DNA of 34,275 nucleotides, from positions 1 to 34,275 of the forward strand of contig DAOUYY010000004.1 in NCBI GenBank assembly GCA_030665885.1, written 5' to 3'. This DNA is from Fidelibacterota bacterium. Lineage in GTDB: Bacteria; Fidelibacterota; UBA2242. Of this stretch, positions 15,518-23,902 are shown in pieces. Position numbers and translations under genes: made by a program. Below the pieces are notes generated by a model. The model made no database searches, had not been told where the DNA came from, and saw nothing but the letters and a program-made list of their open reading frames with translations. The first letter of the stretch is position 1, and each line of letters begins with the position of its first letter.

Positions 15518-16168
15518 ATGCCGGAAATAGTCCCTTCATTACTATCATCTGATTTTTCTCGAATAACTGACCAGATTGAGGCAATAGAAAGAGCAGGTGC
15601 TACAAGACTTCATCTCGACATTATGGACGGTCATTTTGTGCCGAATATTACAATAGGTCCATTTATAGTAGAAGCGATACGAAAAGTTACTTCACTTCAT
15701 CTTGAATCTCATCTGATGATAGAGAATCCTGAACGTTATATAAAAAATTTTGTGGATGCTGGAAGTGACACAGTTATTGTACATGTGGAAGCAAGCAAAG
15801 AGTTGTATGCTGATTTGAAAATGATCAGGAAACTGGGAGTGAAGGCAGGTCTTGTTCTTAATCCTCCTACTCCTTTTGAAAATATTGAGCCTTATTTACA
15901 AAATATTGACCATCTTCTTGTTATGACGGTAAATCCGGGTTTTGGTGGACAGAAAATGATTGAGGAAACCCTGGAAAAGGTCACTCTTGCTAAACCGTAT
16001 CAAGAAAAATATAAATTCCCTATAGAAGTGGATGGTGGCGTTAATCTTAATACTATTGGGAAAGCAGTAAAGGCGGGAGCCGACCTGTTAGTTGCCGGGG
16101 AAGCAGTGTTTGGAAATAATAAACCTGAAGAGTCTTTTATTAAATTGTCCAAAAGAGTGAATTTATGA
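15518..16168 (+). CDS. rpe: Ribulose-phosphate 3-epimerase
   Basis: Interconverts ribulose 5-phosphate and xylulose 5-phosphate in the pentose phosphate pathway. The protein has 216 residues with a TIM-barrel fold. Family signatures are PSLLSSDFS at the N-terminus, HLDIMDGHFVPNITIGP (metal-binding His and catalytic Asp), SHLMIENPE, VMTVNPGFGGQ and IEVDGGVN. The stop overlaps the next start by four bases (ATGA). Confidence 0.97.
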   Translation: MPEIVPSLLSSDFSRITDQIEAIERAGATRLHLDIMDGHFVPNITIGPFIVEAIRKVTSLHLESHLMIENPERYIKNFVDAGSDTVIVHVEASKELYADLKMIRKLGVKAGLVLNPPTPFENIEPYLQNIDHLLVMTVNPGFGGQKMIEETLEKVTLAKPYQEKYKFPIEVDGGVNLNTIGKAVKAGADLLVAGEAVFGNNKPEESFIKLSKRVNL

Positions 16169-16746
16169 ATCACATTAAGGAAGGTGAATTAGCAAGGAAG
16201 GTAGTTCACTATAATGCGTCTCTTATTCCAATTATCTATTACTTCTTTGTTGATAGGAAAATAGCATTGATTGTTCTTGGTGTCTGTTCAGCTTCAATAA
16301 TATTGGCAGAGATACTTAGGATGCGAAATCCTTTATCAAAAAATTTTTATATGAAAATTTTCGGTTGGATGACTCGTTCACATGAGCACAACAAACATTT
16401 TACGGGTGCATCTTATGTTTTTGTTGGCAGTTTCCTCACGATTCTTCTTTTCCCAAAAGAAATTGCAGTTATTGTTTTACTCTTTCTCTCCGTCGGTGAT
16501 CCAACTGCCTGTCTTGTTGGACTTTCGATTGGTAAGGTAAAAATCTGGCATGATAAAACTCTTGAGGGGTCGTTGGCTTTTATAATTGCAGGCTTCCTTG
16601 TCACATTTTGGATTCCAGGAATAGCCCTCTGGGTAAAGGTTATTGGAGTTTTTGTAGCATGTTTTGTGGAGCTTATTCCCTGGAAAGTGGATGATAATAT
16701 TACTATACCGCTAATAACAGGTATTATTCTTGTTGTTTTAAAATAG
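16165..16746 (+). CDS. Dolichol/polyprenol or diacylglycerol kinase-like membrane protein
   Basis: An integral membrane protein of 193 residues with five to six hydrophobic segments. It belongs to the family that includes SEC59-type dolichol kinases and CTP-dependent diacylglycerol kinases. Diagnostic features are ELARKVVHYN near the N-terminus and the cytoplasmic loop LSVGDPTACLVGLSIGK followed by DKTLEGSLAF. An acidic ELIPWKVDDN segment follows before the last helix. It may phosphorylate a lipid alcohol, but the substrate is not defined by sequence. It overlaps rpe by four bases and is probably the last gene of the yajC-to-here run. Confidence 0.85.
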   Translation: MNHIKEGELARKVVHYNASLIPIIYYFFVDRKIALIVLGVCSASIILAEILRMRNPLSKNFYMKIFGWMTRSHEHNKHFTGASYVFVGSFLTILLFPKEIAVIVLLFLSVGDPTACLVGLSIGKVKIWHDKTLEGSLAFIIAGFLVTFWIPGIALWVKVIGVFVACFVELIPWKVDDNITIPLITGIILVVLK

Positions 16747-16875
16747 AAAAACCTGTTCTCTAAAAGACAAATTTATCCTATATTTACTAAAGTGGAGATA
16801 AAAGTGATTAAAGAGAAAAAATTCAACGATTTAGTTCGTAAACTTATAAAATAAACGATCTAAGGGTTAATAATT

Positions 16876-17169
16876 ATGAATGTACTGGAAGAAATAGAAT
16901 ATACTTTAGCTGAACATAAAGAAGATTTAATGCAGAAGTATAAAGTTAAAGAATTAGGAATATTTGGCTCTTATATAAGAGGTAAGCAGAGAAAGAGAAG
17001 TGATTTGGATGTTTTGGTTAAGTTTGAGTAACCGATAGGTCTTCTTAAATTTATAGCGTTAGAGAGACATTTAAGCAGACTTTTAGGTAGAAAAGTGGAC
17101 CTGGTTATGAAAAGTGCGCTAAAGCCAACTATAGGGAGTTATATCTTGGAAGAGGTGAAATATATATGA
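16876..17169 (+). pseudogene. MNT-type nucleotidyltransferase antitoxin with in-frame stop
   Basis: A 97-codon frame from ATG 16876 to TGA 17167 codes a minimal nucleotidyltransferase: [21 protein letters not shown] (the GSx10DxD catalytic motif), then PIGLLKFIALERHLSRLLG and KVDLVMKSALKP. A TAA at 17029-17031 interrupts it after residue 51, where relatives have a charged residue (FE-x-PIGL), as a one-base change would produce. In intact MntA-HepT systems this protein AMPylates the HEPN toxin. The frame overlaps the HEPN gene by the ATGA of its stop, the usual operon layout. The stop removes the second half, so the antitoxin is probably dead. Confidence 0.82.
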
Positions 17170-17417
17170 AAAGTCGAGAATATTGTGATTACATTAAGGA
17201 TATTCTGGATTCTATGAATGATATAGAAGAATTTACAACGGGAATGGGTTACGAAAATTTTAAGAATGATAGAAAAACAATTTTTGCTGCAATTAGGAGC
17301 ATTGAAATAATTGGTGAAGCGACAAAAAATATTCCAAAATCAGTTAGAAATAGATATACAAAGATTCCATGGAAAGATATGGCAGGTATGATGGATAAAG
17401 TTATTCATGAATATTAA
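17166..17417 (+). pseudogene. HEPN (HepT/DUF86-like) toxin, truncated and lacking the catalytic arginine
   Basis: The 83 residues match DUF86/HepT: YIKDILDSMNDIEEFT, AAIRSIEIIGEATKNIP and IPWKDMAGMMDKVIHEY. In active HEPN RNases the last block is normally G-M-R-D-K-x-I-H, giving the Rx4H catalytic pair. Here the arginine is methionine, a one-base AGG to ATG change. The frame stops directly after HEY, before the last helix of about 25-30 residues. Both changes suggest loss of RNase activity, in step with the broken antitoxin upstream. The start overlaps the antitoxin gene (ATGA). Confidence 0.8.
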
Positions 17418-17474
17418 GGAATTCTTTACATTTAATATTTACTGTATATTAGAACGTGCAGATTAATTATTTAA

Positions 17475-17604
17475 GCATAACAAAAAAATTAACCTGGCTG
17501 GAACAGCGATTGGCGAATTTGATTTTTGGTGCTCGCAATAAATTTTTTAAAAATATTGAAATACAGTACGCCGTATGTTCCAGCAGGTTATTTTCACGTT
17601 CGGC
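17475..17604 (+). repeat. attC-like imperfect inverted repeat upstream of brnT
   Basis: The arms AACCTGGCTGGAACA (17491-17505) and TGTTCCAGCAGGTT (17576-17589) are complementary except for one extra G in the left arm. They are flanked outward by GCATAAC (17475-17481) and GTTCGGC (17598-17604), with unpaired spacers of 9 and 8 bases. This order (outer AAC/GTT boxes, spacers, inner arms with an extrahelical G on the left, long variable centre) matches integron attC sites. The outer boxes fit the RYYYAAC/GTTRRRY consensus only partly, so the call is tentative. Confidence 0.45.
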
Positions 17605-17627
17605 AATAATAATTTGATGGTGATCCA

Positions 17628-17909
17628 ATGATTATATTTGAATGGGACCCCAAAAAGAATAGAAGTAATATAGAAAAGCATAGTGTTTCTTTCGAAGAAG
17701 CAAGCACAGTATTTCAAGACACCTTATCCTTAACAATAGATAACCCTTTACATTCGATAGATGAGGAGCGATTGATCCTTATTGGAATGTCACAGAAAAA
17801 TAGAATATTGGTTGTGGTTCATACCGAAAGAGGGGATAATATTCGAATAATAAGCGCCAGAAAAACCAATAAAAAAGAAAGGGAATATTATGAAAGTAAT
17901 GGGAAATGA
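17628..17909 (+). CDS. brnT: BrnT-family ribonuclease toxin
   Basis: BrnT toxins are small RelE-like RNases that inhibit translation and are neutralised by a DNA-binding antitoxin. The 93 residues cover the whole family: FEWDPKKNRSNIEKHSVSF at the N-terminus, then EASTVFQD, HSIDEERLILIG, ILVVVHTER and IRIISARKTNKKEREYYE. The conserved charged and aromatic residues of the C-terminal ISAR block are present, so it looks intact. The ATG has GGTGAT upstream. It overlaps the antitoxin gene by 20 bases, the standard toxin-first arrangement. Unlike the MNT/HEPN pair just upstream, this system shows no damage. Confidence 0.9.
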   Translation: MIIFEWDPKKNRSNIEKHSVSFEEASTVFQDTLSLTIDNPLHSIDEERLILIGMSQKNRILVVVHTERGDNIRIISARKTNKKEREYYESNGK

Positions 17910-18120
17910 CACAGATATGCTGGAAGAATATGATTTCAGCAAAGGAATCAGAGGCAAGTATGCAAAAAGATATGATGAGGGTACGAATTTAGTTTTAATT
18001 GATCCAGATATAGCAAAGTTTTTTCCAGATCACGAGTCAATCAATGAAGCGCTTAGATCATTAATTAATATCATAAAGAACAGACAAAAAAGATTTACCG
18101 AACAAGCAGATGGACACTGA
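17890..18120 (+). CDS. Cognate antitoxin of BrnT (BrnA-like)
   Basis: The 76 residues contain the block DFSKGIRGKYAKRYDEGTNL and DPDIAKFFPDHESINEALRSL. This type of antitoxin often follows BrnT genes and carries a C-terminal ribbon-helix-helix-like segment that would bind the operon promoter. It differs from classical BrnA. ATG codons at 17890, 17899 and 17917 are all possible starts; the first overlaps brnT by 20 bases. The stop codon lies inside the downstream attC-like repeat, a common feature of integron cassettes. Confidence 0.83.
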   Translation: MKVMGNDTDMLEEYDFSKGIRGKYAKRYDEGTNLVLIDPDIAKFFPDHESINEALRSLINIIKNRQKRFTEQADGH

Positions 18121-18170
18121 CAGGCGTTTCGCTGGCGCTCAACACCTGCAGGTCATCTGCGACGTTAGAA
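18097..18170 (+). repeat. attC-like imperfect inverted repeat downstream of the antitoxin
   Basis: Outer boxes are ACCGAAC (18097-18103) and GTTAGAA (18164-18170), each one base off the attC consensus RYYYAAC/GTTRRRY. Inner arms GCAGATGGAC (18106-18115) and GTCATCTGC (18152-18160) pair with one extra G in the left arm. Further imperfect pairing (CTGACAGG with CCTGCAG) continues toward the centre. It is GC-rich against its surroundings. With the repeat at 17475-17604 it brackets brnT and its antitoxin as a cassette would be. Confidence 0.5.
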
Positions 18171-18233
18171 TAGTTTCGATATAGCTTGTTTAAATATAAT
18201 AATTGATAATATTTCTCCAATGAAAATTATTTG

Positions 18234-20327
18234 ATGTCCTTCCTTAACCCATTTTTCCTCTATTTTCTTCCGCTATTAGCTGTTCCAACCATTATACATT
18301 TATTGGGACGGCAGAAATATCAAAAAGTTGAATTCAGTTCCTTACGTTTTTTAAAGAAATTAGAGCATGATGTGATTCGCCGACTGAAACTGCGCCAGAT
18401 AATTTTATTGATTCTGCGGACTTTATTGATACTCTTTCTCATACTTGTGTTTGCGCGTCCTTATCGGACAGGTTTATCACACGGGGTATTTGTGAGTAGG
18501 GGTGAAACGCTTTATCTTGTTATTGATAATTCTTCCTCAATGAGTGAAGTTACCAGGGGCAAAGACCTTTTAGAAGCGAGTATTGAGCATCTTAATTATG
18601 CGATGGAGGAAATAGAGTTTCCCGTGATTTTAAATATCGTTGAATCTACGCAACCTGGAGTCATTTATGGGAAAGGACCGCTTCGCAGCTCCTCACAATT
18701 TGAAAAGGAAATTTCTGAAATTCGTACAAAACCATTTTTAGGACAGGTTGATAAGTCATTAATAACTGTTATGAATGATATTGAAAAAAATCGTGAAGCG
18801 TCAGCAAATATTTGGATTATAAGTGATTTTCAAAAAGGTTCGTGGGAAAGTGCAAAAGTTCCCGAGCATCCGATCAGGAGAATTTTAGACCAAAAGGGAA
18901 TACGAACAGTGCTTTTCCCTGCTAATCAAAGTGGGAGTAATGCTGCTATTTATAAAGTTGAAATTCCAGAGCAGATAAATGAAAAGGGTAGACCATCGGA
19001 AGTCAAGGCTTTTATTGGAAACTGGGGGAACGATAAGAGGGAGATCCCTGTTTCGCTATTTTTAGAGAGAGAAAGAGTAGGACAAACGGTAGTCTCGGTT
19101 TCACCAAAAAGAATTCGGAGTGTGAAGTTTGATTTTATTCCGATAGTTCCGGGACCGCTAAGTGGAGTTATAAGGATTGGTGAAGATAATCTGTCAAATG
19201 ACAATGAAAGATATTTTGTGTTGAATATTCCCCAAACTATTCGAGTGCTTGTGGTTGGTAGAGATATTGAGGATGGACAGTTTTTGATGAAAGCTCTGCA
19301 GGTTGAAAATTCGTCATTCATCGAAGCAAAGTTTGTTTCGCCTGGTCTCTTACCAATGGAGGATTTCCTTAATTATGATGTGATGATTTTTTCCAATATT
19401 GATAAAGTTCAAAGTTCATTGAAAAATTCGTTTCATTTTTTTCTTGATAAGGGAAGAGGGATTATAATATTTCCTGGGAGTAATTGTTTACCTGAGGTCT
19501 TTAATTCTTTCTGGGCTGATTATTTCGGTTTTCCGAAGTGGAAAGGTACAAGGCACTCGTCAGGTGAGTCTTATCTAAAGATTGGTAATTTGCAGTTAGA
19601 CCATCCAATTTTTAAAGGTTTGTGGATAAGGGGTGAGCGTCCAAAAAGTTCACCATATTTCTACATTATCCCGGGATTTCTGACCGGAAGAAATCATTCG
19701 GTGATTATGAACTTTGATGATGGGACTCCTTTTCTTATTGAATCAGATATAGAGAATGGAAAAGGTTTTGTGCTTTCAACATCACCTGTGAAAGGTTGGA
19801 CAAACTTACAAGTAACGGGGCTTTTTCCTACTTTAATACAGAGGATGACGCTTTATCTTGCCGGTCATGCTTTACAAACCCGTGAATATTTTACGGGAGA
19901 TACGGTTCGCTTTGAAAGGGGAGGTAGAGAGATACTTGATAACCCGATGGTTATTACACCTTCTGGACGGAAATTCACACCTGTTTTTTCTAAAGACTAT
20001 GGAGAATATTGGTTTATGGATACAGATGAACCAGGTTGTTATGACGTTTATTCAAATGGTAGGAAAGTTCACAGTTTTGCAGTGAATGTTCATACAAATG
20101 AGAATGAGGGAAATTTTTTAAGTGAAGAGGATTTCAAGACAATTGTTGATATTCAACCTTCTAGTATAACAGTTTTTGAAGACGTTGATTCGGATAAAAC
20201 GACTCAGCTGCAAAGGAGTTATGAATATAGTTTTTTATTTTTAATACTTGCTTTAATTGTGGCTGCGGCAGAAACTTATGTAGGAAGAATTAATCGTACA
20301 ATATTGGAAAGAGAAGAAAGTGCTTGA
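18234..20327 (+). CDS. BatA-type N-terminal membrane protein with VWA-like domain
   Basis: A protein of 697 residues. The first 80 or so form the BatA/aerotolerance N-terminal module: FLNPFFLYFLPLLAVPTIIHLLGR, then KVEFSSLRFLKK, RRLKLRQIILLILRTLL and FARP, with two membrane helices. A von Willebrand A-like domain follows, with a MIDAS-type VIDNSSSMS near residue 97. A middle region resembles the glutamine-amidotransferase-like fold often found in these proteins. The C-terminus has one helix (EYSFLFLILALIVAAAETY). Such proteins are common in the FCB group, often near MoxR/Bat genes, but none is adjacent here. The ATG at 18234 follows a TTG in frame. The end overlaps hflX by 8 bases. Confidence 0.85.
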   Translation: MSFLNPFFLYFLPLLAVPTIIHLLGRQKYQKVEFSSLRFLKKLEHDVIRRLKLRQIILLILRTLLILFLILVFARPYRTGLSHGVFVSRGETLYLVIDNSSSMSEVTRGKDLLEASIEHLNYAMEEIEFPVILNIVESTQPGVIYGKGPLRSSSQFEKEISEIRTKPFLGQVDKSLITVMNDIEKNREASANIWIISDFQKGSWESAKVPEHPIRRILDQKGIRTVLFPANQSGSNAAIYKVEIPEQINEKGRPSEVKAFIGNWGNDKREIPVSLFLERERVGQTVVSVSPKRIRSVKFDFIPIVPGPLSGVIRIGEDNLSNDNERYFVLNIPQTIRVLVVGRDIEDGQFLMKALQVENSSFIEAKFVSPGLLPMEDFLNYDVMIFSNIDKVQSSLKNSFHFFLDKGRGIIIFPGSNCLPEVFNSFWADYFGFPKWKGTRHSSGESYLKIGNLQLDHPIFKGLWIRGERPKSSPYFYIIPGFLTGRNHSVIMNFDDGTPFLIESDIENGKGFVLSTSPVKGWTNLQVTGLFPTLIQRMTLYLAGHALQTREYFTGDTVRFERGGREILDNPMVITPSGRKFTPVFSKDYGEYWFMDTDEPGCYDVYSNGRKVHSFAVNVHTNENEGNFLSEEDFKTIVDIQPSSITVFEDVDSDKTTQLQRSYEYSFLFLILALIVAAAETYVGRINRTILEREESA

Positions 20328-21591
20328 GCAAGTTCTATTGGTAGGTGTTGTTACTCCTTTTCAGCCCAAATTTGAGGTTGATGAACATCTTCAGGAAGTG
20401 AAACAGTTGTTAAATACACTGGAATATGAAATTGCCGAAACCTTTATTGTCAATCTAAAGCGAATTAAGCCTTCGACTTTAATAGGGAAAGGGAAGATAA
20501 GAGAAATTAAGAATCTTCTTTCATTGTTTGATATTCAGGAAGTGATTTTTGACGATGATTTATCCCCAACTCAGGTACGTAATCTTCGAAAAATGTTGGG
20601 TATAGAAATATGTGATAGAAGTGGGATCATACTTGAAATCTTTGCTAATCATGCTCAAACAAGGGAGGCTAAGACCCAAGTAGAACTTGCAACTCTTCAA
20701 TATCTGCTTCCAAGATTAACAGGACGCTGGACACACCTAGAAAGGCAAATTGGGGGAATTAGCGTAAGAGGAGGCGCTGGTGAAACACAGATTGAGATTG
20801 ATAGAAGATTAACAAGAACACGAATTTCTAAACTGAAAAAAGAGTTAATGAAAATTGATAAAGAGAGAGCAGTACAGCAGAAAGGACGTGATACTTTCTT
20901 TAAAGCTGCTCTGGTCGGATACACCAATGCTGGAAAGTCAACATTAATGAATGTGTTTACTGGTTCAAGCGTTCCGGTTGAAGATAAACTTTTTGCTACT
21001 CTGGATACAACGGTACGGATTTATCGCCTCGATAAGTATCATGATTTATTGTTGAGTGATACAATTGGTTTTATCAGGAAACTCCCCCATCATTTAATTG
21101 CCTCTTTTAGAAGTACACTGAGAGAGGTGAAAGATGCCGATCTTATTATAAAGGTTGCTGATATTAGTTCGTCTCAGTGCCTCAATCAATTAAAAGCTGT
21201 AGATGAGGTTCTTGTTCAGCTTGAAGCCTACAATAAACCTTCAATTATTGTTTTTAATAAGATTGATATAATGGAAAACCGAATATTAAAACAGGTAAAG
21301 AGAGATTATCCTGATGCTGTATTTATATCTGCTCTTAACAAATTGCGAATAGATGAATTAAGAAGAGCAATTCTGAAAGTTCTGGAGAAGGAAGAAATTC
21401 AGTTGAAATTGAATGTACCTATTAATTATGTTAAAGGATTGGCGGTTTTAAGAGATAATACTCGTATAATAAGTGAAAATTACTCCGATGGTAAAGTAGA
21501 TATTGAATTCTCAGTTCATAGGAAAGTTTGGCCCTGGCTGAAGACAAGGCTGGATCAAAACGTTGAGTTTGAGCTCGTTGATAAGTCTTGA
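20320..21591 (+). CDS. hflX: Ribosome-associated GTPase HflX
   Basis: HflX is a GTPase that splits or rescues stalled 70S ribosomes. The protein has 423 residues. The N-terminal HflX domain contains LIGKGKIREIK, FDDDLSPTQVRNL and the nucleotide-proximal GGAGETQIEIDRR. The G domain has GYTNAGKST (G1), TTVRIY, DTIGFIRKLPHHL (G3) and NKID (G4). A C-terminal extension follows. It starts with GTG inside the end of the preceding gene, so translation is probably coupled. In some lineages it is linked to hfq, which is not seen here. Confidence 0.95.
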   Translation: MLEQVLLVGVVTPFQPKFEVDEHLQEVKQLLNTLEYEIAETFIVNLKRIKPSTLIGKGKIREIKNLLSLFDIQEVIFDDDLSPTQVRNLRKMLGIEICDRSGIILEIFANHAQTREAKTQVELATLQYLLPRLTGRWTHLERQIGGISVRGGAGETQIEIDRRLTRTRISKLKKELMKIDKERAVQQKGRDTFFKAALVGYTNAGKSTLMNVFTGSSVPVEDKLFATLDTTVRIYRLDKYHDLLLSDTIGFIRKLPHHLIASFRSTLREVKDADLIIKVADISSSQCLNQLKAVDEVLVQLEAYNKPSIIVFNKIDIMENRILKQVKRDYPDAVFISALNKLRIDELRRAILKVLEKEEIQLKLNVPINYVKGLAVLRDNTRIISENYSDGKVDIEFSVHRKVWPWLKTRLDQNVEFELVDKS

Positions 21592-21636
21592 TTTTCAATC
21601 GATTGATAATTATTTTTACAGAAAAGGGGGTTAATT

Positions 21637-22479
21637 ATGGAAAAAGGTGATGAGATAGTCCGTGCTCCTGTAGTTGCCGGTATGTTCTATCCGGGCTCTG
21701 CGGAAGAATTGAAGCGGGATGTAGAAAATTATCTTATTAATGCACCCGATATTTCAATTAAACTCAAGAAGCTATATGGTATTATTGCTCCTCATGCGGG
21801 GTATATCTATTCTGGTTGTGTGGCAGCAGTGGGCTATAAATTATTGCAAAAGTATCCGTCACCAAATGTAGTTGTAATAGCACCAAGCCATAGAGAATAT
21901 TTTAAAGGCGCCTCCATTTATCCCGGGAATGCCTTTGAAACTCCACTCGGAAAAGTTCCGGTTTCTGATGAGATATGTGATGCAATTACAAAAAGAGGGG
22001 GGTCTATTGAGCGGTCAATGGCTGGGCATGAAGAAGAGCATTCATTGGAAGTCCAGCTGCCTTTTCTTCAAACTATTTTTCCTGATGGATTTAATTTAAT
22101 TCCTGTCGTTATGGGCGCTAACCGAATATCAATGATTCATGAATTTGCTCAAGCATTAAAAAAAGTGGCAGAGAAATATGAATTTGTTGTAGTAGCAAGT
22201 TCGGATTTATCGCATTACTATCCTTATAATGTTGCAGTGAGAAAAGATGAAAATCTTATTGCACTTTTGGAAGAGTATAAGATGGAAGAGCTGGAAGAGG
22301 GATATGAAGATCAAAGCCTGGAAGCGTGTGGGCTGGGACCGATTTTGGCTTTGATGAAATATGCCCAACTGTCCGGTAGTCCTGTTTGTAAGCAATTGGA
22401 GTACAAAAATTCAGGTGATACATCGGGGACGAAAAATCAGGTTGTGGGATATGTTTCTGCAGCGGTATATGACAAGTAA
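21637..22479 (+). CDS. amrB: AmmeMemoRadiSam system protein B (MEMO1 family)
   Basis: A 280-residue protein of the MEMO1 family, structurally related to non-heme iron dioxygenases. In bacteria it often goes with AmmeMemoRadiSam protein A and a radical-SAM enzyme; neither is in this window. Conserved blocks are AGMFYPGS at the N-terminus, IIAPHAGYIYSG near 50, IAPSHREYFKG near 85, EEHSLEVQLPFLQ near 130, ASSDLSHYYP near 188 and a CG-containing loop near 228. The histidines of the second, third and fifth blocks correspond to the family's likely metal site. The biochemical role remains unclear. The ATG has AAAGGGGG upstream. Confidence 0.9.
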   Translation: MEKGDEIVRAPVVAGMFYPGSAEELKRDVENYLINAPDISIKLKKLYGIIAPHAGYIYSGCVAAVGYKLLQKYPSPNVVVIAPSHREYFKGASIYPGNAFETPLGKVPVSDEICDAITKRGGSIERSMAGHEEEHSLEVQLPFLQTIFPDGFNLIPVVMGANRISMIHEFAQALKKVAEKYEFVVVASSDLSHYYPYNVAVRKDENLIALLEEYKMEELEEGYEDQSLEACGLGPILALMKYAQLSGSPVCKQLEYKNSGDTSGTKNQVVGYVSAAVYDK

Positions 22480-22513
22480 TGAATAACTAAATATACAGAA
22501 TTGTGCTTTTATC

Positions 22514-23398
22514 GTGATTAGTGAGAAGGGTTCATTTAGTCTTTTTGGTGCCAGTAGAGTTGGGATTGCTCTTGCTTATCATTTTCATAGAGCAGGGTAT
22601 CTCCCCGAATTTGTCTGGAACAGGTCTGAAGAAGGACTGAATAAAGCTCTCAGATGGGTTCCATTCAAGTATGAATCAACTTCTATTAAAGATTTTCAGG
22701 GGAAAAGTAACTGGATAATAATTTCGGTTTCCGATGATGCAATTGAATCTATTGCTCAGAAATTGGCAGATTCTGTTGATAATTTGAATAATGTAAACGC
22801 TTTTCATACATCCGGAATCCTGAATTCGGAGGTTTTAAATCCTCTTAAAGAAAAAGACTGTAGAACAGGTTCTTTTCACCCTGTGCTCAGTGTGCCTGAT
22901 ATTAAAACAGGTATCAAAGAGATGCCTTCAGCTGTATTTACCTGTGAAGGTGAAATTGATAAAGAGTTAGTGAAATTAGCGGGAAAAATTGGTAGAAAAG
23001 GTGTTATACTAACACTTGCGCAGAAGGAAATTATACACGTTTCATCTGTATTTTTAAGTAATTACTCAATTTCGCTCATTGCTGCTGTTAAAGAGTTGTG
23101 CAAGAAAAAGGGATTGTCAGAAGATAAAACAAAAATGATTCTGAAGGGATTATCGGAACAGGCTGTTGAAAATGGTTGGAGTAAACCTCTGTCAGGTGTA
23201 TTAACGGGTCCGATTGTGAGAGGTGATGTTAAGACTATTGAAAAACATCTTGAGTTATTGGATGAATATCCTGATTTGAAGAAACTTTATGCGGATTTTG
23301 GTAGGCTTACTTTAAAAATACTTACACAGAGTCATTTTTCTAAAGGTGAAAAGGCTTTAGAATTATTTATGAATACTATAGAAAAAGCGGAAGGTTGA
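22514..23398 (+). CDS. Rossmann-fold DUF2520 dehydrogenase-like protein
   Basis: The 294 residues start with a dinucleotide-binding motif (FSLFGASRVGIALAYHFHRAGY), then IIISVSDDAIESIA and FHTSGIL, and FHPVLSV near residue 122. The C-terminal half is the helical DUF2520 domain. Relatives are ProC/F420-reductase-like proteins of unknown substrate. The start codon is GTG, without a strong ribosome-binding site, and no better start lies nearby. It follows the MEMO gene by 34 bases, so the two may be co-transcribed. Confidence 0.83.
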   Translation: MISEKGSFSLFGASRVGIALAYHFHRAGYLPEFVWNRSEEGLNKALRWVPFKYESTSIKDFQGKSNWIIISVSDDAIESIAQKLADSVDNLNNVNAFHTSGILNSEVLNPLKEKDCRTGSFHPVLSVPDIKTGIKEMPSAVFTCEGEIDKELVKLAGKIGRKGVILTLAQKEIIHVSSVFLSNYSISLIAAVKELCKKKGLSEDKTKMILKGLSEQAVENGWSKPLSGVLTGPIVRGDVKTIEKHLELLDEYPDLKKLYADFGRLTLKILTQSHFSKGEKALELFMNTIEKAEG

Positions 23399-23450
23399 GT
23401 AATTAGAAATTAATAAGTTCTTCTTTTTTCATATTCATTAGAGGCGAATT

Positions 23451-23899
23451 ATGAAGAGGTTATTAGTGACATTCATTGTTCTGACTTTTTATATTTAGGC
23501 ATTCCCCCAAGAAAGGAAACTCTTCTGGGATGGATACGATTGGGCTGCTTTGGATAAAATTACAAGAGAGTATCCGGAATATAACGTTTGGATAAAAAGC
23601 GCATATCTGAGTGGGCTTTTTGATGGGAAGATGTTTTACAAATTGAAAGCAATGCCAATGAATAATTCAGTGATTGATACACTTTTTACTGATTTAAAGA
23701 ACCTTCAAGTGTCCGCTCTCTAATTGGGGGATTGGACATGTTTTATCAAGATATATCTAGTGAATATATACCGATTCCAGTGGCTATGATTGTAACTATT
23801 ATGATTCAGAATGATTACTCCAAATCAGAGGTTGATAAATTTATTTTGGAAAGTAAAAAGCGGATAAATGAAATAACTATCAGTATTCTGAATAAGTAG
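23451..23899 (+). pseudogene. Decayed gene for a small secreted protein
   Basis: The reading frame has a good signal peptide (MKRLLVTFIVLTFYI) and GAGGCG upstream, but a TAG at 23496-23498 sits within it. The frame then reads AFPQERKLFWDGYDWAALDK on through EYPEYNVWIKSAYLSGLFDG to VSAL, where an apparent extra CT dinucleotide near 23720 shifts it. The other frame continues GLDMFYQDISSEYIPIPVAM to the end at 23899. One stop and one +2 shift make it a pseudogene. I do not recognise the family by name. Its 3' end is three bases from the convergent gene's stop. Confidence 0.7.
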
Positions 23900-23902
23900 C
23901 GT

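Noticed and set aside
16876-23899. Stop codons read as amino acids (recoding) in accessory genes
   Set aside because: TAA, TAG and TGA all end intact housekeeping genes here, and the interrupted genes also carry insertions and frameshifts, so decay is the simpler cause.
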